Source: DASXRA01 sp036506155 (GTDB taxonomy: Bacteria; Actinomycetota; Actinomycetes; Mycobacteriales; Jatrophihabitantaceae). Taken from it: a stretch of 64,000 nucleotides of DNA. The stretch lies in contig DASXSF010000039.1 of assembly GCA_036506155.1 (NCBI GenBank), positions 26,399 through 90,398 on the forward strand, given 5' to 3'. The notes beneath the pieces are model-generated. The model searched no databases, was not told the origin of the DNA, and saw nothing but the letters and a program-made list of their open reading frames with translations. This document shows positions 25,815 to 34,409 of this stretch, in pieces (within the stretch, counting starts at the first letter, position 1; every line of letters begins with the position of its first letter). The position numbers were made by a program, and so were the translations under genes.

Positions 25815-26540
25815 TCAGGCTCGGCGGCCGACCGCGACCAGTCCCGTGCCGACCGTGGGCCGCAGCCGCGAAAGGACAGTGAACGGCGCTGTAGCGGCCC
25901 GTACGGCGGCGCCGCAGAGGCGTTTCGGCTGGAACAGCCGGCCGCTGGTGGCGGAGCGTGCTGCCATGGTGCTCTCGCGCGCGTCGCTCCGTCGGCGGGC
26001 GATCCGCTCACGCGCCGCCTCCAGGGCGAAGCCGAGCGGCCAGCCGTAGAGGACGTGCCGTATCTCCGCGCAGCCGGCCTTCAACAGCAGGCCGCCCAGC
26101 TGCTCCGGGGTGTAGCGCCGGTAGTGGCCTACGAGCTCGTCCATCGCGCCGAACCGGTCCGGCCAGGCCGGCACCGACACGATCAGGGCGCCGCCGGGGC
26201 CGACGTGCCCGGCCCAGGAAACGAGCGCGCCGGCGTCGTCCTCCAGGTGCTCAAGGACCTCGAACGCACACACCAGATCGAACGTCCGGTCACCGACGAG
26301 ATCGGACGTGCCGGCGAGCACCACCCCGCCGAGCGGTTCGATGCGCTCCCGGGCGACCGCGTACGACTCCGCGTCCGGCTCGCACCCGACATACTGGGCG
26401 CGCCCGGCAAGACGGGCGCCGAAGCCGCCCTGGCCGCAGCCGACCTCCAGCACGGTGCCGGGCCGGAGCTCGTCGATCAGCCCGCGGACGACCGACCAGC
26501 GCAAGCTGCCCATCGGGGTCAACGGAGGCTGCCGGGTCAA
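25815..26540 (-). CDS. SAM-dependent methyltransferase
   Basis: 241 residues from TTG 26540, chosen because AAGGAGG lies about 8 nt upstream; ATG 26513 is an alternative. The core is VLEVGCGQGGFGARLAG (motif I), CEPDAES, FDLVCAFEVLEHLEDD and GGALIVSVPAWPDRFG. The C-terminal 60 residues are basic with a hydrophobic stretch. The VLEHL form is common in methyltransferases of cell-surface glycan clusters. It is convergent with the GT4 gene and shares direction with the glycosyltransferase at 26590, 49 bp upstream. Confidence 0.8.
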   Translation of the reverse strand: MTRQPPLTPMGSLRWSVVRGLIDELRPGTVLEVGCGQGGFGARLAGRAQYVGCEPDAESYAVARERIEPLGGVVLAGTSDLVGDRTFDLVCAFEVLEHLEDDAGALVSWAGHVGPGGALIVSVPAWPDRFGAMDELVGHYRRYTPEQLGGLLLKAGCAEIRHVLYGWPLGFALEAARERIARRRSDARESTMAARSATSGRLFQPKRLCGAAVRAATAPFTVLSRLRPTVGTGLVAVGRRA

Positions 26541-26589
26541 CCTTGGAACCTCCTTCGGCGCCCCCCAGGATGAGCTCCCCAAGCTTCGC

Positions 26590-27702
26590 TCATCGTGTCT
26601 GGAGGAGTTGGTGCAGGGTGCCGACGATCGCTTGCGGGGCAAACTCGCGGGTCGCGCGACTAAGGGATGCCTTGCGCAACACGGCGAGCCGCGGCCGGTC
26701 GTCGGCCAACCCACGCAGCGCGTCGGCCAGCGCCGCGGCGTCACCGGCCGGGACGAAGACCGCCGTGTCGCCGAGGGCGCGCCGCTGTGGCGGAGTGTCC
26801 GAGGTGACGACGGCGCAGCCGGCGGCGGCGCCCTGGTACACCTTGTTCGGCACCACGCGCCGCGCCTTGGGCCCGGTGCCGAAGATGCCGAGGCAGACGT
26901 CGTGGTCGGCGACCGTGTGCGGCAGCCGATCCGCGGCCACCCAGTCCAGCCAGGTGACGTGCCGGTTCGCCGCCGCGGCGGTCTGTGCCGCGTCCGTGTC
27001 CTGGCCGGTGCCGATCATCGTGACGTGGATGTCGGCCCTGCCGGCGAGCTGTGCCAGCGCCTCACCGATGACCGTCGTGCCCTGCAGCGGTGTGAAGAGG
27101 CCGAAGAAAACCACCCGAAGCTCTGTGCCGGTGCCGCCACTGCCGGCCGCGAACCACTCCGCCGGGGCGCCTACCGGCACGACCACCGCCTTGCGCTGCT
27201 GTCTGGCCGGCAGCATGGCTGCGTGTTCGGCGGTGTCGACCAGGACGACGTCCGCGCACGCCGAGGCGCTGGCATCCAGCAAGCCCAAAAGCCACATCCG
27301 AATGCCGGCAGGCACGCGGCGGTCCCGCGCCGTGTCGGCGGCGAAGATGAGCAGGTCGAGCACGATCCTGACGCGGGGGAACAGGAGCCTCGCGAGCAGC
27401 ACATCGAAGTGGCCGAGGTACCCGACGATGACCGCGTCGATTCTGCCCTTCCGGGCAGCGCGCCGGCCGCAGCGGGCGATCGTCCACCAGCGAGACAGGA
27501 TCTGCCGGACCAGCCGATACGCCTGCCACGGCCTGCGGAGCATCGCGACCCGCTCCGCGGTACTCAACCGCAGTGGTGCGTTCGCTTCGGTAACCTCGGC
27601 GCCGCGTGCTCGCAGGCCGGTCAGGATGACGCCGACGCGCGGGTGCCGGGCCGTGTCGTACGTGCCGAAGCCCAGGATGCGCAGCGGGCTCCCGTTCGTC
27701 AC
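26590..27702 (-). CDS. Glycosyltransferase, GT-B fold (GT4-like)
   Basis: 370 residues from GTG 27702 with GAGGAGA upstream. N-terminal LGFGTYDTARHPRVGVILTGL, middle VVFFGLFTPLQGTTVIGEAL, and donor-site region VVPNKVYQGAAAGCAVVTSDTPPQRR followed by the usual C-terminal helix. The short loop with CLGIFGTG before it is characteristic of GT4 enzymes. Its start is only 32 bp from the divergent start at 27735, so regulatory signals of the two genes overlap. Donor and acceptor are unknown. Confidence 0.82.
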   Translation of the reverse strand: MTNGSPLRILGFGTYDTARHPRVGVILTGLRARGAEVTEANAPLRLSTAERVAMLRRPWQAYRLVRQILSRWWTIARCGRRAARKGRIDAVIVGYLGHFDVLLARLLFPRVRIVLDLLIFAADTARDRRVPAGIRMWLLGLLDASASACADVVLVDTAEHAAMLPARQQRKAVVVPVGAPAEWFAAGSGGTGTELRVVFFGLFTPLQGTTVIGEALAQLAGRADIHVTMIGTGQDTDAAQTAAAANRHVTWLDWVAADRLPHTVADHDVCLGIFGTGPKARRVVPNKVYQGAAAGCAVVTSDTPPQRRALGDTAVFVPAGDAAALADALRGLADDRPRLAVLRKASLSRATREFAPQAIVGTLHQLLQTR

Positions 27703-27704
27703 GT

Positions 27705-27710
27705 TACGAT
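27705..27710 (+). promoter_or_regulatory. Candidate -10 box TACGAT in a 32-bp divergent gap
   Basis: TACGAT fits TANNNT and would start transcription near 27717, just ahead of the GGAAGGAG site of the gene at 27735. The box sits within 8 bp of the start codon of the divergent gene. Confidence 0.4.
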
Positions 27711-27734
27711 TTCTCCTCGGTGGAAGGAGTCCCG

Positions 27735-28712
27735 GTGCGCCGCAGCGCTGTGGACGCTGATACGCGCCCGGCGAAGAACCACGGCAGCACCCCGCGGAAA
27801 GCAGTGGCGGTGGCCGCCGTCGCGGCCGTCGTACTGGGCGCGGCCTACGCAATCTACCGGGAGCGGCACGCGTTCGGTGACTCGCTCCAGCGCGTCGGTG
27901 TCTGGCCGATGCTGCTCAGCCTCGCACTCGGCGCGGCGGGTACCGCGGTGACCTTCCCGGTCTGGCGCGAGGTGCTCGGCGGGCTGGGCGTGTGGCTGCC
28001 GTGGGGCCAGGGCGCTCGGGTGTTCTTCACCAGCCAGCTGGGCAAGTATGTGCCCGGTTCGGTGTGGCCACTGGTCATGCAGATGGAGGCCGGCCGCGCT
28101 CGCGGGGCGAGCCGGCGCACGATGCTTGCCGGCAACCTGCTGACCGTCGTACTGAGCTGCTGCGTGGGCCTGCTGGTCGCATGTGTGGCGTTACCTGTGT
28201 GGAGCGCGCACGCCCTCGCGCACTACTGGTGGGTGTTGCTCGCACTGCCGTTCCTGATCGCGCTGCTGCATCCCCGGGCCTTGCCCGCGCTGCTCGATCG
28301 CGCGGTCGCGCTCGTGGGACGCGAGCCGCTCCACGAGCGGCTGCCGCTGCGCTCGACGGTGCGTGCCGGAGCATGGTCGGTGTTGAGTTGGTTGCTGCTC
28401 GGTACGCATGTGTACGTGCTGTGCGCCGCGCTCGGCCATACGGAGTTCTCGGCGTTTGCGCTCTGTCTCGGGGGTACCGCACTTGCGGTCTCGGCAGGTG
28501 TGCTGCTGGTTCCGGTACCTGCCGGTGCGGGACTCCGGGAAGTCGTGCTGCTCCTGGTCCTGCGTTCGATCTTGAGCAACGGGGAGGCGCTGGCGGTTGT
28601 GGTCGCGTCTCGGGCCTTGCTGATCGTCGGCGACCTGCTGCTGGCCGGCCTCGCCGCGGCGCCACGCGCAGTTCGGTCCGCGCTCAGCCGCAAGCGACGG
28701 TCCGCGCTGTAG
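27735..28712 (+). CDS. UPF0104/LPG-synthase-TM family membrane protein (flippase-like)
   Basis: 325 residues from GTG 27735 behind GGAAGGAG; GTG 27720 in frame is less well placed. Eight or so membrane helices. FFTSQLGKYVPGSVWPLVMQ is the signature of the lysylphosphatidylglycerol-synthase transmembrane family, and VPVPAGAGLREVVLLLVL matches its conserved PxPgGlG-E region. Members accompany glycosyltransferases and are proposed to move or shield lipid-linked intermediates; direct function is unproven. The next GT4 gene starts 30 bp downstream. Confidence 0.8.
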   Translation: MRRSAVDADTRPAKNHGSTPRKAVAVAAVAAVVLGAAYAIYRERHAFGDSLQRVGVWPMLLSLALGAAGTAVTFPVWREVLGGLGVWLPWGQGARVFFTSQLGKYVPGSVWPLVMQMEAGRARGASRRTMLAGNLLTVVLSCCVGLLVACVALPVWSAHALAHYWWVLLALPFLIALLHPRALPALLDRAVALVGREPLHERLPLRSTVRAGAWSVLSWLLLGTHVYVLCAALGHTEFSAFALCLGGTALAVSAGVLLVPVPAGAGLREVVLLLVLRSILSNGEALAVVVASRALLIVGDLLLAGLAAAPRAVRSALSRKRRSAL

Positions 28713-28742
28713 TGTTTCTCGTCCACTGATTCGGGAGCTGCC

Positions 28743-29867
28743 TTGGTCCGCGTGCTGATCGATGCGACGGCGGTGCCGGCTGATCGGCGCGGTGTCGGCA
28801 GGTACGTCGACAACCTGATTCCCGCGCTGGTGCGGGCCGGTGTCGGGGTGCGAGTCGCGTGTCAGCCGCACGACGTGGCGCACTACGGCCGGCTCAGCTC
28901 CACGGAGCCGGTCGCGATCACGCGGGTGGCCGGCCGGCGGCCGGCACGTCTCGCGTGGGAGCAGCTCGGTTTTCCGGCGGTGCTGCGACGGATCGCCCCG
29001 GACGTGCTGCACAGCCCGCACTACACGCATCCGCTGCTCAGTCGCGTTCCGCTCGTCGTGACCTTGCACGACGCGACGTTCTTCACCGAGCCGAGCGTGC
29101 ACACACGCACGAAGGGCCCGTTCTTCCGCGCTGCGACACGGCTGGCCCTGCGCCGGGCGGCATGCTGCGTCGTACCGTCGCACGCCACCGCTGCCGAACT
29201 GGTCCGCGTCGCCGGGGCGGACCCTGCGCGTCTCGCCGTGGCGTACCTGGGCGTCGACACGAGCGTGTTCGCGCCGCCGTCCGCCGCCGCGATAGACGCG
29301 GTGCGCTCCCGGCTGGGCCTGCGCCCCGAGCAGCCCTATGTGGCGTTTCTGGGGACGCTGGAGCCTCGCAAGAACGTCCCCGCGCTGGTGCGCGGCTGGG
29401 CCGCCGCGTCGCGGAACCGGCCCGGCGCGCCGGCCCTCGTCCTGGCCGGCGGCGCCGGTTGGGACACCGGGCTGGACGCTGCGCTTGCGGACGTGCCGGC
29501 CGAGCTGACCGTCGTGCGTCCCGGGTATCTCCCGGTCGACGAGCTCGCCGGGCTCCTCGGCGGCGCGGACGTCGTCGCGTACCCGAGCCTGGGCGAAGGC
29601 TTCGGCCTGCCGGTACTAGAGGCGATGGCGTGTGGCGCGGCGGTGCTCACGACGCGGCGGCTGGCGCTGCCCGAAGTGGGGGGCGAGGCCGTCGCCTACA
29701 GCGAGCCGGATGCCACGTCGATCGCCACCGTGCTCGGCGAGCTGCTCGACGACCCCGATCGCCGCAAGGCGCTTGCTGCGGCGGCCGTCGAACGAGCTTC
29801 CGGCTTCACCTGGGATGCTTGCGCCGCGGCGCACATAGCCGCGTACGAGAAGGCGGCGAGTCGATGA
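28743..29867 (+). CDS. GT4 family glycosyltransferase
   Basis: 374 residues from TTG 28743 preceded by GGGAG. VLIDATAVPADRRGVGRYVDNL opens the GT-B fold; LVVTLHDATFF, VAFLGTLEPRKNVPALV and AYPSLGEGFGLPVLEAMACGAAV follow. It is closely similar in layout to the enzyme at 24695, so the pair may add successive sugars of one kind. Its stop overlaps the next start (ATGA), coupling it to the WbbL-like gene. Cytosolic step of a lipid-linked glycan is likely. Confidence 0.88.
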   Translation: MVRVLIDATAVPADRRGVGRYVDNLIPALVRAGVGVRVACQPHDVAHYGRLSSTEPVAITRVAGRRPARLAWEQLGFPAVLRRIAPDVLHSPHYTHPLLSRVPLVVTLHDATFFTEPSVHTRTKGPFFRAATRLALRRAACCVVPSHATAAELVRVAGADPARLAVAYLGVDTSVFAPPSAAAIDAVRSRLGLRPEQPYVAFLGTLEPRKNVPALVRGWAAASRNRPGAPALVLAGGAGWDTGLDAALADVPAELTVVRPGYLPVDELAGLLGGADVVAYPSLGEGFGLPVLEAMACGAAVLTTRRLALPEVGGEAVAYSEPDATSIATVLGELLDDPDRRKALAAAAVERASGFTWDACAAAHIAAYEKAASR

Positions 29868-30730
29868 TCACTGTCGTCACCGTGACGTATTCGCCCGGTG
29901 AGGCGCTCACGACGTTTCTGGACTCGCTGGAGCAGGCCACCACGGCGCCGCTGGAAGTCGTGCTCGCTGACAACGGTTCGGACGACGGCTCGGTCGAGAT
30001 CGCGGCCAAGCGGCCCGGCGTGCGGATCGTGTCCACCGGCGGCAACGTCGGCTACGGGCGAGCCGTGAACGTCGGTGTCGGCGCCTCGACCGGGGGGCTG
30101 GTCGTGATCGCCAATCCCGATGTGATCTGGGCGCCCGGATCGCTCGACGAACTGCTCGCCGCGGCGCAACGCTGGCCCGGTGCCGGCACCCTCGGCCCCA
30201 TGATCAAGACGCCGGACGGGGCGGTCTATCCGTCGGCGCGGGCTCTGCCCTCGCTCGGCCGGGGTATCGGCCACGCGTTGTGCGGCTGGTGGTGGCCGTC
30301 CAATCCGTGGACCGCCTCGTACCGCCGCGAGCGTGGTGAGCTCGCCGAGGGGCCGACCGACTGGCTGTCGGGCTCCTGCATGCTGGTACGTCGCGCGGCA
30401 TTCGACGCCGTTGCCGGGTTCGATCCTGCGTACTTCATGTACTTCGAGGATGTCGATCTCGGTGAACGCCTCGGCAAGGCCGGCTGGCAGAACGTGTACG
30501 TGCCCTCGGCGGTGGTCGTGCATACCGGCGGGCATGCGACGTCGCGCGATCAGGAGAGGATGGCCGTCGAGCATCACCGCAGCGCGTGGATCTACATCGC
30601 CAACCGCTACCGGGGTCGCCGGTGGGCGCCCGTGCGGTGGCTGCTGCGGGCCGGGCTCGCGGGGCGCGCTCTGCTGGCGAAGCGCGTGCGGAGCGTCGCC
30701 GAAGGCGCCGCCCCGCAACGGCACACCTAG
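29864..30730 (+). CDS. wbbL: GT2 family rhamnosyltransferase (WbbL-like)
   Basis: 288 residues from ATG 29864 (ATGA overlap). ITVVTVTYSPGEAL, VLADNGSDDGS, NVGYGRAVNVGV, VIANPDV (metal site), WLSGSCMLVRR and GFDPAYFMYFEDVDLGERL all fit the dTDP-rhamnose:GlcNAc-PP-decaprenol rhamnosyltransferase type. In mycobacteria the same gene sits near manB/manC and builds the linker between peptidoglycan and arabinogalactan; synteny here supports orthology. Whether this organism makes arabinogalactan cannot be told from the window, so the symbol is tentative. Confidence 0.8.
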   Translation: MITVVTVTYSPGEALTTFLDSLEQATTAPLEVVLADNGSDDGSVEIAAKRPGVRIVSTGGNVGYGRAVNVGVGASTGGLVVIANPDVIWAPGSLDELLAAAQRWPGAGTLGPMIKTPDGAVYPSARALPSLGRGIGHALCGWWWPSNPWTASYRRERGELAEGPTDWLSGSCMLVRRAAFDAVAGFDPAYFMYFEDVDLGERLGKAGWQNVYVPSAVVVHTGGHATSRDQERMAVEHHRSAWIYIANRYRGRRWAPVRWLLRAGLAGRALLAKRVRSVAEGAAPQRHT

Positions 30731-30773
30731 GAAGCGGCCAAGTCGTGGCGCAACGAGGCCGGCCCGCGGGCTC

Positions 30774-31580
30774 TCAGCGGTAGTAGCTCGTCGTCGGTGG
30801 TGGGGCGCGGCGGTTGTTTTCGGTCGCTGCGCGCACCAGCAAGGCGACGATGACCCCGGCGAGGAAGCCGTAGATGTGCGCGAGGTATGCGACCGAGCCG
30901 GCCGACGTGACAGCCCACCCGCTGGTGTACGCCCACTGGAGAAGGAACCAGCCACCCAGCACCACCCACGCCGGCAGCGGCAGTGGGATGAAGAACGCAA
31001 ACGGCAGCAGGCTCCAGACGCGAGTACGCGGGAACAGGATCAGGTAGGCGCCGAGCACCCCCGCGATCGCGCCCGACGCCCCGATCAGCACCTCGGTCGA
31101 GTTGCGGTTGGCCAGCGCGAAGCCGTAGGCGGCCACCAGGCCGCAGCCTATGTAGAAGATCAGGTAGCGCAGCCGGCCGAAGCGGTCCTCGACGTTATTG
31201 CCGAAGATGTACAGGAACAGCATGTTGCCCAGCAGATGCAGCCAGCTGCCGTGCAGGAACATCGCGGTGAGCGCCGACAGGACTGGCGACTTGTGGTATC
31301 CGGGCGCCGCGAGCACGCAACCGGGCCCGTTCGGGCCTAGTGCCGTCAACCCGGTGGGCGCGAGAGCCAACGGGTGGTTGTGCACCAGCTCGGTAGGTAT
31401 CGCCGCCCACCGAGCGTAGAACGCCTCCAGCCGGCATTCCTGCGCCAGGCTCGCCGCGCCGGTCATGGACGCAGGCGCCGTGGGCGTGAGCAGGAAGACA
31501 ACGACGTTCGCGGCGATCAGGGCCCAGGTGACCCACGGCGTCCGGCGCACCGGGTTGACGTCATGGACCGGGATCACCAC
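30774..31580 (-). CDS. Rhomboid family intramembrane serine protease
   Basis: 268 residues from GTG 31580 (GTG 31577 is next to it). Six or seven membrane helices. The catalytic serine lies in IGASGAIAGVLGAY and the histidine in LAHIYGFLAGV; HGSWLHLLGNMLFLYIFGNN is the conserved L1/TM2 region with the HxxxN motif. It cleaves transmembrane substrates within the membrane; substrates unknown. It is convergent with wbbL. The small YtfJ-like gene is upstream, 5 bp away, in the same direction. Confidence 0.9.
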   Translation of the reverse strand: MVIPVHDVNPVRRTPWVTWALIAANVVVFLLTPTAPASMTGAASLAQECRLEAFYARWAAIPTELVHNHPLALAPTGLTALGPNGPGCVLAAPGYHKSPVLSALTAMFLHGSWLHLLGNMLFLYIFGNNVEDRFGRLRYLIFYIGCGLVAAYGFALANRNSTEVLIGASGAIAGVLGAYLILFPRTRVWSLLPFAFFIPLPLPAWVVLGGWFLLQWAYTSGWAVTSAGSVAYLAHIYGFLAGVIVALLVRAATENNRRAPPPTTSYYR

Positions 31581-31585
31581 GGCGC

Positions 31586-31939
31586 TTAGTGTGCCCTGGC
31601 CAGCGCCTTCGCTCGAATCCGCTCGATGCGGGCGCGGGTGACCAGGAACACCAAGGCCACCGCGCCGAGCACGGCCATGATTCTGTTGACGTCGACGGCG
31701 GGCATCCACCGCACGTTCCCGTCCTTGATCACATAGGCCCCTGCGGGCCGGGCCCCTACGCCGAAGCCGCCGCCCTCTCCCTCCTGGCCGTTCTTGTCGT
31801 GACCGCCGCCGCCCCCGCCTCCGCCGCCGATCCGCGCGGCCGCGATGAACGTGACGCCGTCCTTCTCATACGGCTCGCCGAAGACGCGCCGCACCGTGAT
31901 CGCCTCGCGCGCCGTCGCCAGGACTTCCTCAATCTTCAT
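31586..31939 (-). CDS. GerW/YtfJ-like small protein
   Basis: 117 residues from ATG 31939. The N-terminal EEVLATAREAITVRRVFGEPYEKDGVTFIAAARI matches the YtfJ (GerW) sporulation-associated family, followed by a nine-glycine run and a glycine-rich stretch, then GAYVIKDGNVRWMPAVD and a C-terminal membrane helix. In Bacillus the homologue affects spore germination; actinobacterial members have no settled function. Almost no spacing to the rhomboid gene suggests co-transcription. Confidence 0.75.
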   Translation of the reverse strand: MKIEEVLATAREAITVRRVFGEPYEKDGVTFIAAARIGGGGGGGGGHDKNGQEGEGGGFGVGARPAGAYVIKDGNVRWMPAVDVNRIMAVLGAVALVFLVTRARIERIRAKALARAH

Positions 31940-31969
31940 CTCTCTAGCGTGGTCGTCCCAGAGGCTGCG

Positions 31970-33052
31970 TCAACCCCAGTCAGCCAGCCCGCGCTGGCGG
32001 AGCAGCTCGGTGAGCTTCTTGACGTCCTGTGCACGGTCGCGGCGGCACACCACCACGGCGTCGGGCGTGTCGACGACGATCAAGTCGTGTACGTCGAGCA
32101 GCGCCAGCAGCCGCCCCTTGCTCGGCACCGCCACCACCCCGTCGGAATCGATGTTCAGCACCGCGGCATCCCCGATCGCGGTGACCCCGTCCGCGTCGCG
32201 GCCGAGCAGGACGCCGATCGTCTCGAAGTCGCCAATGTCACTCCAGCCGAAATCGCCCGGCACGGTGGAGACGAGGCCGTCGAGCGACGCCGGCTCAAGA
32301 ACCGCGTACTCGACGGCCACCTTCGGCACGGTCTGCCACAGCTCGTCCAGCAGGGAGTCCGCGCTGTCCCAGGCGCCCGCGATGCGTTCGACCGGGGCGG
32401 CCACATCGGGTCGGCGCACTCGCAGCTGGTCAAGGAACATGCCGGCGCGCCATACGAAGATGCCGGCGTTCCATAGGTAGCGGCCGGACTTGACGTACTC
32501 CGTGGCGAGTTCGAGCGACGGCTTTTCGCGAAACGCGAGCAACCGCTGGGCGGATGTGCCGATCGGCTCGGCGCACTCGAGGTAGCCGTAGCCGGTCTCG
32601 GGACGCGACGGGGTGATGCCTATGGTCAGCAGCTGCCCCCGCCGCGCCGCGGCGACGGCTCGGCGCACCACGTCGTGGAAGGCAGGTACGTCCTCGATCA
32701 GGTGGTCCGCGGCGAACGAGCCGACGATCGCCCCCGGGGCGCGCCGCTCGATGATGCCGGTCGCAAGGGCGATAGCCGCGCACGAGTCGCGCGGCGTCGG
32801 CTCGGCGATCAAGTTGGCGGGCGGCAGCTCCGGCAGCTGCTCGGCCACCGCGGCAGCGTGCGTGGCCCCGGTGACGACGTACACGTGCTCCGGCCCGACC
32901 AACGGCACCAGCCGGTCGAACGTCGCCTGCAACAACGAGCGGTCGGTGCCGGTCAGCGGCAGGAGGAACTTGGGGCGGTCGGCGCGCGACAGCGGCCACA
33001 GCCGAGTGCCGCTGCCGCCGGCGGGGATAACCGCGTAGAGCTCGTCGTGCAC
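31970..33052 (-). CDS. manC: Mannose-1-phosphate guanylyltransferase
   Basis: 360 residues from GTG 33052. The nucleotidyltransferase P-loop is VIPAGGSGTRLWPLSR at the N-terminus, then RPKFLLPL, EPTPRDSCAAIALA, SFAADHLIED and EKPSLELATEYV; WNAGIFVWRAG and GWSDIGDF complete the GDP-mannose pyrophosphorylase pattern. It makes GDP-mannose from mannose-1-phosphate and GTP. The gene is often named manB in mycobacteria (Rv3264c); manC is used to avoid confusion with the phosphomannomutase at 43443. There is no phosphomannose isomerase fusion. Its start lies 15 bp from the divergent glycosylase start. Confidence 0.92.
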   Translation of the reverse strand: MHDELYAVIPAGGSGTRLWPLSRADRPKFLLPLTGTDRSLLQATFDRLVPLVGPEHVYVVTGATHAAAVAEQLPELPPANLIAEPTPRDSCAAIALATGIIERRAPGAIVGSFAADHLIEDVPAFHDVVRRAVAAARRGQLLTIGITPSRPETGYGYLECAEPIGTSAQRLLAFREKPSLELATEYVKSGRYLWNAGIFVWRAGMFLDQLRVRRPDVAAPVERIAGAWDSADSLLDELWQTVPKVAVEYAVLEPASLDGLVSTVPGDFGWSDIGDFETIGVLLGRDADGVTAIGDAAVLNIDSDGVVAVPSKGRLLALLDVHDLIVVDTPDAVVVCRRDRAQDVKKLTELLRQRGLADWG

Positions 33053-33058
33053 TATCGT
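33053..33058 (+). promoter_or_regulatory. -10 box TATCGT between manC and DNA glycosylase
   Basis: TATCGT fits TANNNT and ends 9 nt before GTG 33068. It directly abuts the manC start codon on the other strand, so transcription of the two genes is likely to interfere. Confidence 0.4.
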
Positions 33059-33067
33059 CCGATCGTC

Positions 33068-34000
33068 GTGGGGTGTGTCCGCACTGTAGCCGAGCTGATC
33101 GAGTCGACATGGCGGCCCGGCCGTCGCGTCGACCTGTCCGCCACCCTCGGACCGCTGCGCCAGGGCCGCGGCGACCCGGCGCATCAGGTCAGCGCTGACG
33201 CCACGTTCTGGTGGGCGGCTGCCACGCCCCACGGGCCGGGCACGCTGGCGCTGCGCGCCGGGCGCGACGGCGTGCGTTGCACGGCTTGGGGGCACGGCGC
33301 CGAGTGGCTGGTAGACGGCGTGCCGACACTGCTCGGGGCGTCGGACGACTGGAGCCGTTTCGACTGCACCGCGCATCCCGTACTCGATCGCACGCGCCGC
33401 AGCTATCCAGGCATGCGACTGGCCCGCACCCGGCTGGTGTTCGACGCGCTGCTGCCCGCTGTGCTGGAGCAGCGCGTGACCGGCCACGAGGCCAGTCGGG
33501 CGTGGCGCGGGTTGCTGCGCCGGCACGGCACGCCAGCGCCCGGGCCGCTGGCTGCGCTGCGCGTGCCACCGACGCCGGCCGCTGTGCTGGACGTCCCGAC
33601 CTGGACGTGGCATCGCCTCGGCGTCGACTCCGCGCGCCAGCGGGCGGCACGCGCCGCCGCTACCGTGGCGGGCCGGCTCGAGGAGTGCGTAGCAATGGCT
33701 CCTGCAGCAGCTCTGGCACGTCTTCGCGTGGTGCCGGGCATCGGGGAGTGGACGGCGGCGGAGACGGCGCAGCGGGCGCTGGGTGATCCCGACGCGGTAA
33801 GCGTCGGGGATTACCACATCCACGACCTCGTGGTGCACGCGCTGACCGGGCGGGCGCGCGGCGACGACGCGGAGATGCTGCGACTGCTCGAGCCGTGGCG
33901 TGGGCAGCGGCAACGGGTGGTGCGGTTGATCGAGCTGTCCGGCGTGGCCAAGCCGCGCTTCGGGCCGCGGTACGCGCCGCCGGATATGCGTGCTATGTGA
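33068..34000 (+). CDS. DNA-3-methyladenine glycosylase-like HhH-GPD protein
   Basis: 310 residues from GTG 33068; GTG 33047 is in frame but overlaps the manC start. The helix-hairpin-helix is LRVVPGIGEWTAAETAQRAL, followed by the GPD aspartate in DPDAVSVGDYHIHDL. RLVFDALLPAVLEQRVTG is the usual AlkA-type lead helix. It removes alkylated bases in base excision repair. The N-terminal about 100 residues (TFWWAAATPHGPGTLAL) form the AlkA_N-like domain common in actinobacterial members. It has no functional link to the neighbouring mannose or F420 genes. Confidence 0.85.
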   Translation: MGCVRTVAELIESTWRPGRRVDLSATLGPLRQGRGDPAHQVSADATFWWAAATPHGPGTLALRAGRDGVRCTAWGHGAEWLVDGVPTLLGASDDWSRFDCTAHPVLDRTRRSYPGMRLARTRLVFDALLPAVLEQRVTGHEASRAWRGLLRRHGTPAPGPLAALRVPPTPAAVLDVPTWTWHRLGVDSARQRAARAAATVAGRLEECVAMAPAAALARLRVVPGIGEWTAAETAQRALGDPDAVSVGDYHIHDLVVHALTGRARGDDAEMLRLLEPWRGQRQRVVRLIELSGVAKPRFGPRYAPPDMRAM

Positions 34001-34006
34001 GTTCGA

Positions 34007-34012
34007 TATGCT
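34007..34012 (+). promoter_or_regulatory. -10 box TATGCT for leaderless VOC gene
   Basis: TATGCT fits TANNNT and ends 6 nt before ATG 34019. No ribosome-binding site is present. Confidence 0.45.
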
Positions 34013-34018
34013 GCCGGT

Positions 34019-34402
34019 ATGTTTCGCGACCCACAGGTCAACATCTATGTCGCCGACGTGGAGGCGTCGTTGCGCTTCTACGACCTGCTCGGCTTCACGG
34101 AGACGTTCCGCACGCCGGAGCGTGGTGCGCCCGTCCACGTCGAGCTCCGGTTGGGGGAGTTCATCCTGGGGCTTGCCGACATTGCCGCTGCGCGTGACAT
34201 GCACGGGGTCGAGGTCGGCCCGACCGGGCTGCCTCGTGCCGAGGTCGTCCTGTGGACCGACGACGTCGACACCGCGGTCGCCGGCCTATCGGCACACGGG
34301 GTGCCGGTGCTGAGCAAGCCGCACGACTTCGTCGAGATGCTGCGCGCGGCCTGGGTGGCCGACCCGGACGGCAACCCGGTGCAGCTCGTCACGCGTCGCT
34401 AG
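34019..34402 (+). CDS. Glyoxalase/VOC superfamily protein
   Basis: 127 residues. Paired beta-alpha-beta-beta-beta modules: VNIYVADVEASLRFYDLLGF at the start and EVVLWTDDVDTAVAGLSAHGV with AAWVADPDGNPVQLV at the end, the standard vicinal-oxygen-chelate layout. Candidate metal ligands are few (histidine in VHVELRL, glutamates), so it may be a binding protein of the bleomycin-resistance/dioxygenase type rather than a glyoxalase. It is convergent with the beta-lactamase-like gene, 7 bp apart. Confidence 0.82.
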   Translation: MFRDPQVNIYVADVEASLRFYDLLGFTETFRTPERGAPVHVELRLGEFILGLADIAAARDMHGVEVGPTGLPRAEVVLWTDDVDTAVAGLSAHGVPVLSKPHDFVEMLRAAWVADPDGNPVQLVTRR

Positions 34403-34409
34403 AGCGAGC

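Noticed and set aside
25958..27951. Long plus-strand frames opposite the methyltransferase and GT4 genes
   Set aside because: Low-complexity Arg/Pro/Ser or Gly/Asp-rich translations; minus-strand genes have motifs and ribosome-binding sites.
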